Below, in pieces: positions 5,634-6,007 of a DNA stretch of 6,007 bases. The DNA is taken from contig DKWE01000106.1 of assembly GCA_002491565.1 (NCBI GenBank), positions 1-6,007 on the forward strand, written 5' to 3'. Position 1 is the first letter of the stretch. Each line of letters opens with the position of its first letter. A program made the position numbers and the translations under genes. Origin of the DNA: Lachnospiraceae bacterium UBA7160 (GTDB taxonomy: Bacteria > Bacillota > Clostridia > Lachnospirales > Lachnospiraceae). The notes under the pieces were generated by a model. It saw only the letters and a list, made by a program, of their open reading frames with translations. It was not told the DNA's origin and did no database searches.

Positions 5634-6007
5634 TGATAATTTCGGCGCATGGTCATCCGGTTTCTGACCATGCGCGATTTTCTTCTCCCGGAGCTTTTGC
5701 AGCAGCTTCCGGTCAGTGTGGTATATTGGACTAGCTGGCGGCTGCTGCTCCTGAAAAATGCGGCTCATGTGGTGCAGGAGGCGGGTCACAGAATTGAACA
5801 GCAGGGCAGAAGAGTGACCGTCATTCCTCTGCCCTGTTGGTACAATCCGAGGCTGCGATGGAGCAGGACCGTGTTCTCGCTGATCCAACTGTGCGCCTAA
5901 GCGCACAGCCTCCTGGATCACAATATTCTTGATCCGTTTGAACTCTTTCTGCCGTGAGAGCGGAATGCGTTCCGGCAGGTTGTCTTTGTACGTCCGCAGA
6001 ACCTCCT
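5631..6007 (-). CDS. Relaxase C-terminal tail, MobP3-type (partial; N-terminus beyond window)
   Basis: The frame is open from the right edge to TAA at 5631-5633, giving 125 full codons. The fragment opens EVLRTYKDNLPERIPLSRQ, continues KEFKRIKNIVIQEAVRLGAQ, then after a Pro/Gln-rich linker has a helix LLFNSVTRLLHHMSRIFQEQ and a basic end, DRKLLQKLREKKIAHGQKPDDH. From memory this order, particularly the TYKD-LPER-PLSRQKEFK-IKN segment and the final REKK-IA-GxKPDDH, matches the C-terminus of MobP3-family relaxases of Firmicutes elements. These nick at oriT and bind the transferred strand covalently. The catalytic tyrosine and histidine triad would lie N-terminal, outside the window, so activity cannot be judged here. 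The setting with a VirD4-type coupling protein and a Toprim protein agrees. An unrelated conjugation accessory protein is the alternative. Confidence 0.7.
   Translation of the reverse strand, partial: EVLRTYKDNLPERIPLSRQKEFKRIKNIVIQEAVRLGAQLDQREHGPAPSQPRIVPTGQRNDGHSSALLFNSVTRLLHHMSRIFQEQQPPASPIYHTDRKLLQKLREKKIAHGQKPDDHAPKLS
5881..5920. repeat. Two-tier inverted repeat inside the relaxase-like gene
   Basis: The inner arms CTGTGCGC (5889-5896) and GCGCACAG (5901-5908) are perfect 8-bp complements around CTAA. The outer arms TGATCCA (5881-5887) and TGGATCA (5914-5920) add seven perfect pairs, separated from the inner stem by one base on the left and five on the right. It lies within codons for VIQEAVRLGAQLDQ. 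No T-tract follows, so a terminator is unlikely. A protein-binding site or mRNA structure is possible; chance is not excluded. Confidence 0.5.

Noticed and set aside
5889..5908. Inner stem read as a transcription terminator
   Set aside because: No T-tract follows on either strand and it lies well inside an open coding frame.
5881..5920. Inverted repeat read as the oriT nick region
   Set aside because: It is inside the relaxase coding sequence and no nick-site consensus that I know is visible; only the structure itself is reported.

Overview
The window looks like the middle of an integrative conjugative or mobilizable element from a gut Clostridia-type Firmicute (Oscillospiraceae/Faecalibacterium-like). 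This rests on protein resemblance, strong AGGAGG-type ribosome sites, moderately GC-rich codon use and gene content. No marker in the window fixes the species.

Most of the DNA is a minus-strand transfer module, read from right to left. At the right edge is the C-terminal tail of a MobP3-type relaxase (5631-6007, partial), whose stop codon overlaps the ribosome site of a 112-residue Cys4 zinc-ribbon protein (5281-5619). Further left are a DUF3991/Toprim primase-like protein (2004-2945), a 211-residue protein of unknown function (1349-1984), and a VirD4/TraG-type coupling ATPase (1-1365) cut by the left edge. The last two reading frames overlap, with a hairpin directly before the coupling protein's ribosome site. 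The relaxase would nick and pilot the DNA, the coupling protein would pump it to the type IV channel, and the Toprim protein may act on the transferred strand.

Two plus-strand genes interrupt this module. One encodes a 638-residue protein with a C-terminal DUF2325 domain after a coiled coil and a long, unrecognised helical region (3032-4948). The other encodes an 86-residue protein whose C-terminus resembles the glycyl-radical tail of anaerobic ribonucleotide reductase NrdD (5017-5277). Each has its own sigma-A-like promoter. The two promoters match closely in their -35 and -10 regions at exactly the same spacing but not in the spacer, which suggests the pair is controlled together and separately from the transfer genes.

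Coding is dense. The only gaps are about 86 bp (2946-3031, divergent promoter region), 68 bp (4949-5016, promoter), 18 bp, 11 bp and 3 bp. No tRNA, rRNA, CRISPR array, insertion sequence, convincing terminator or oriT was seen. The best candidates for undescribed biology are the plus-strand pair with its twin promoters and the free-standing NrdD-like tail protein.
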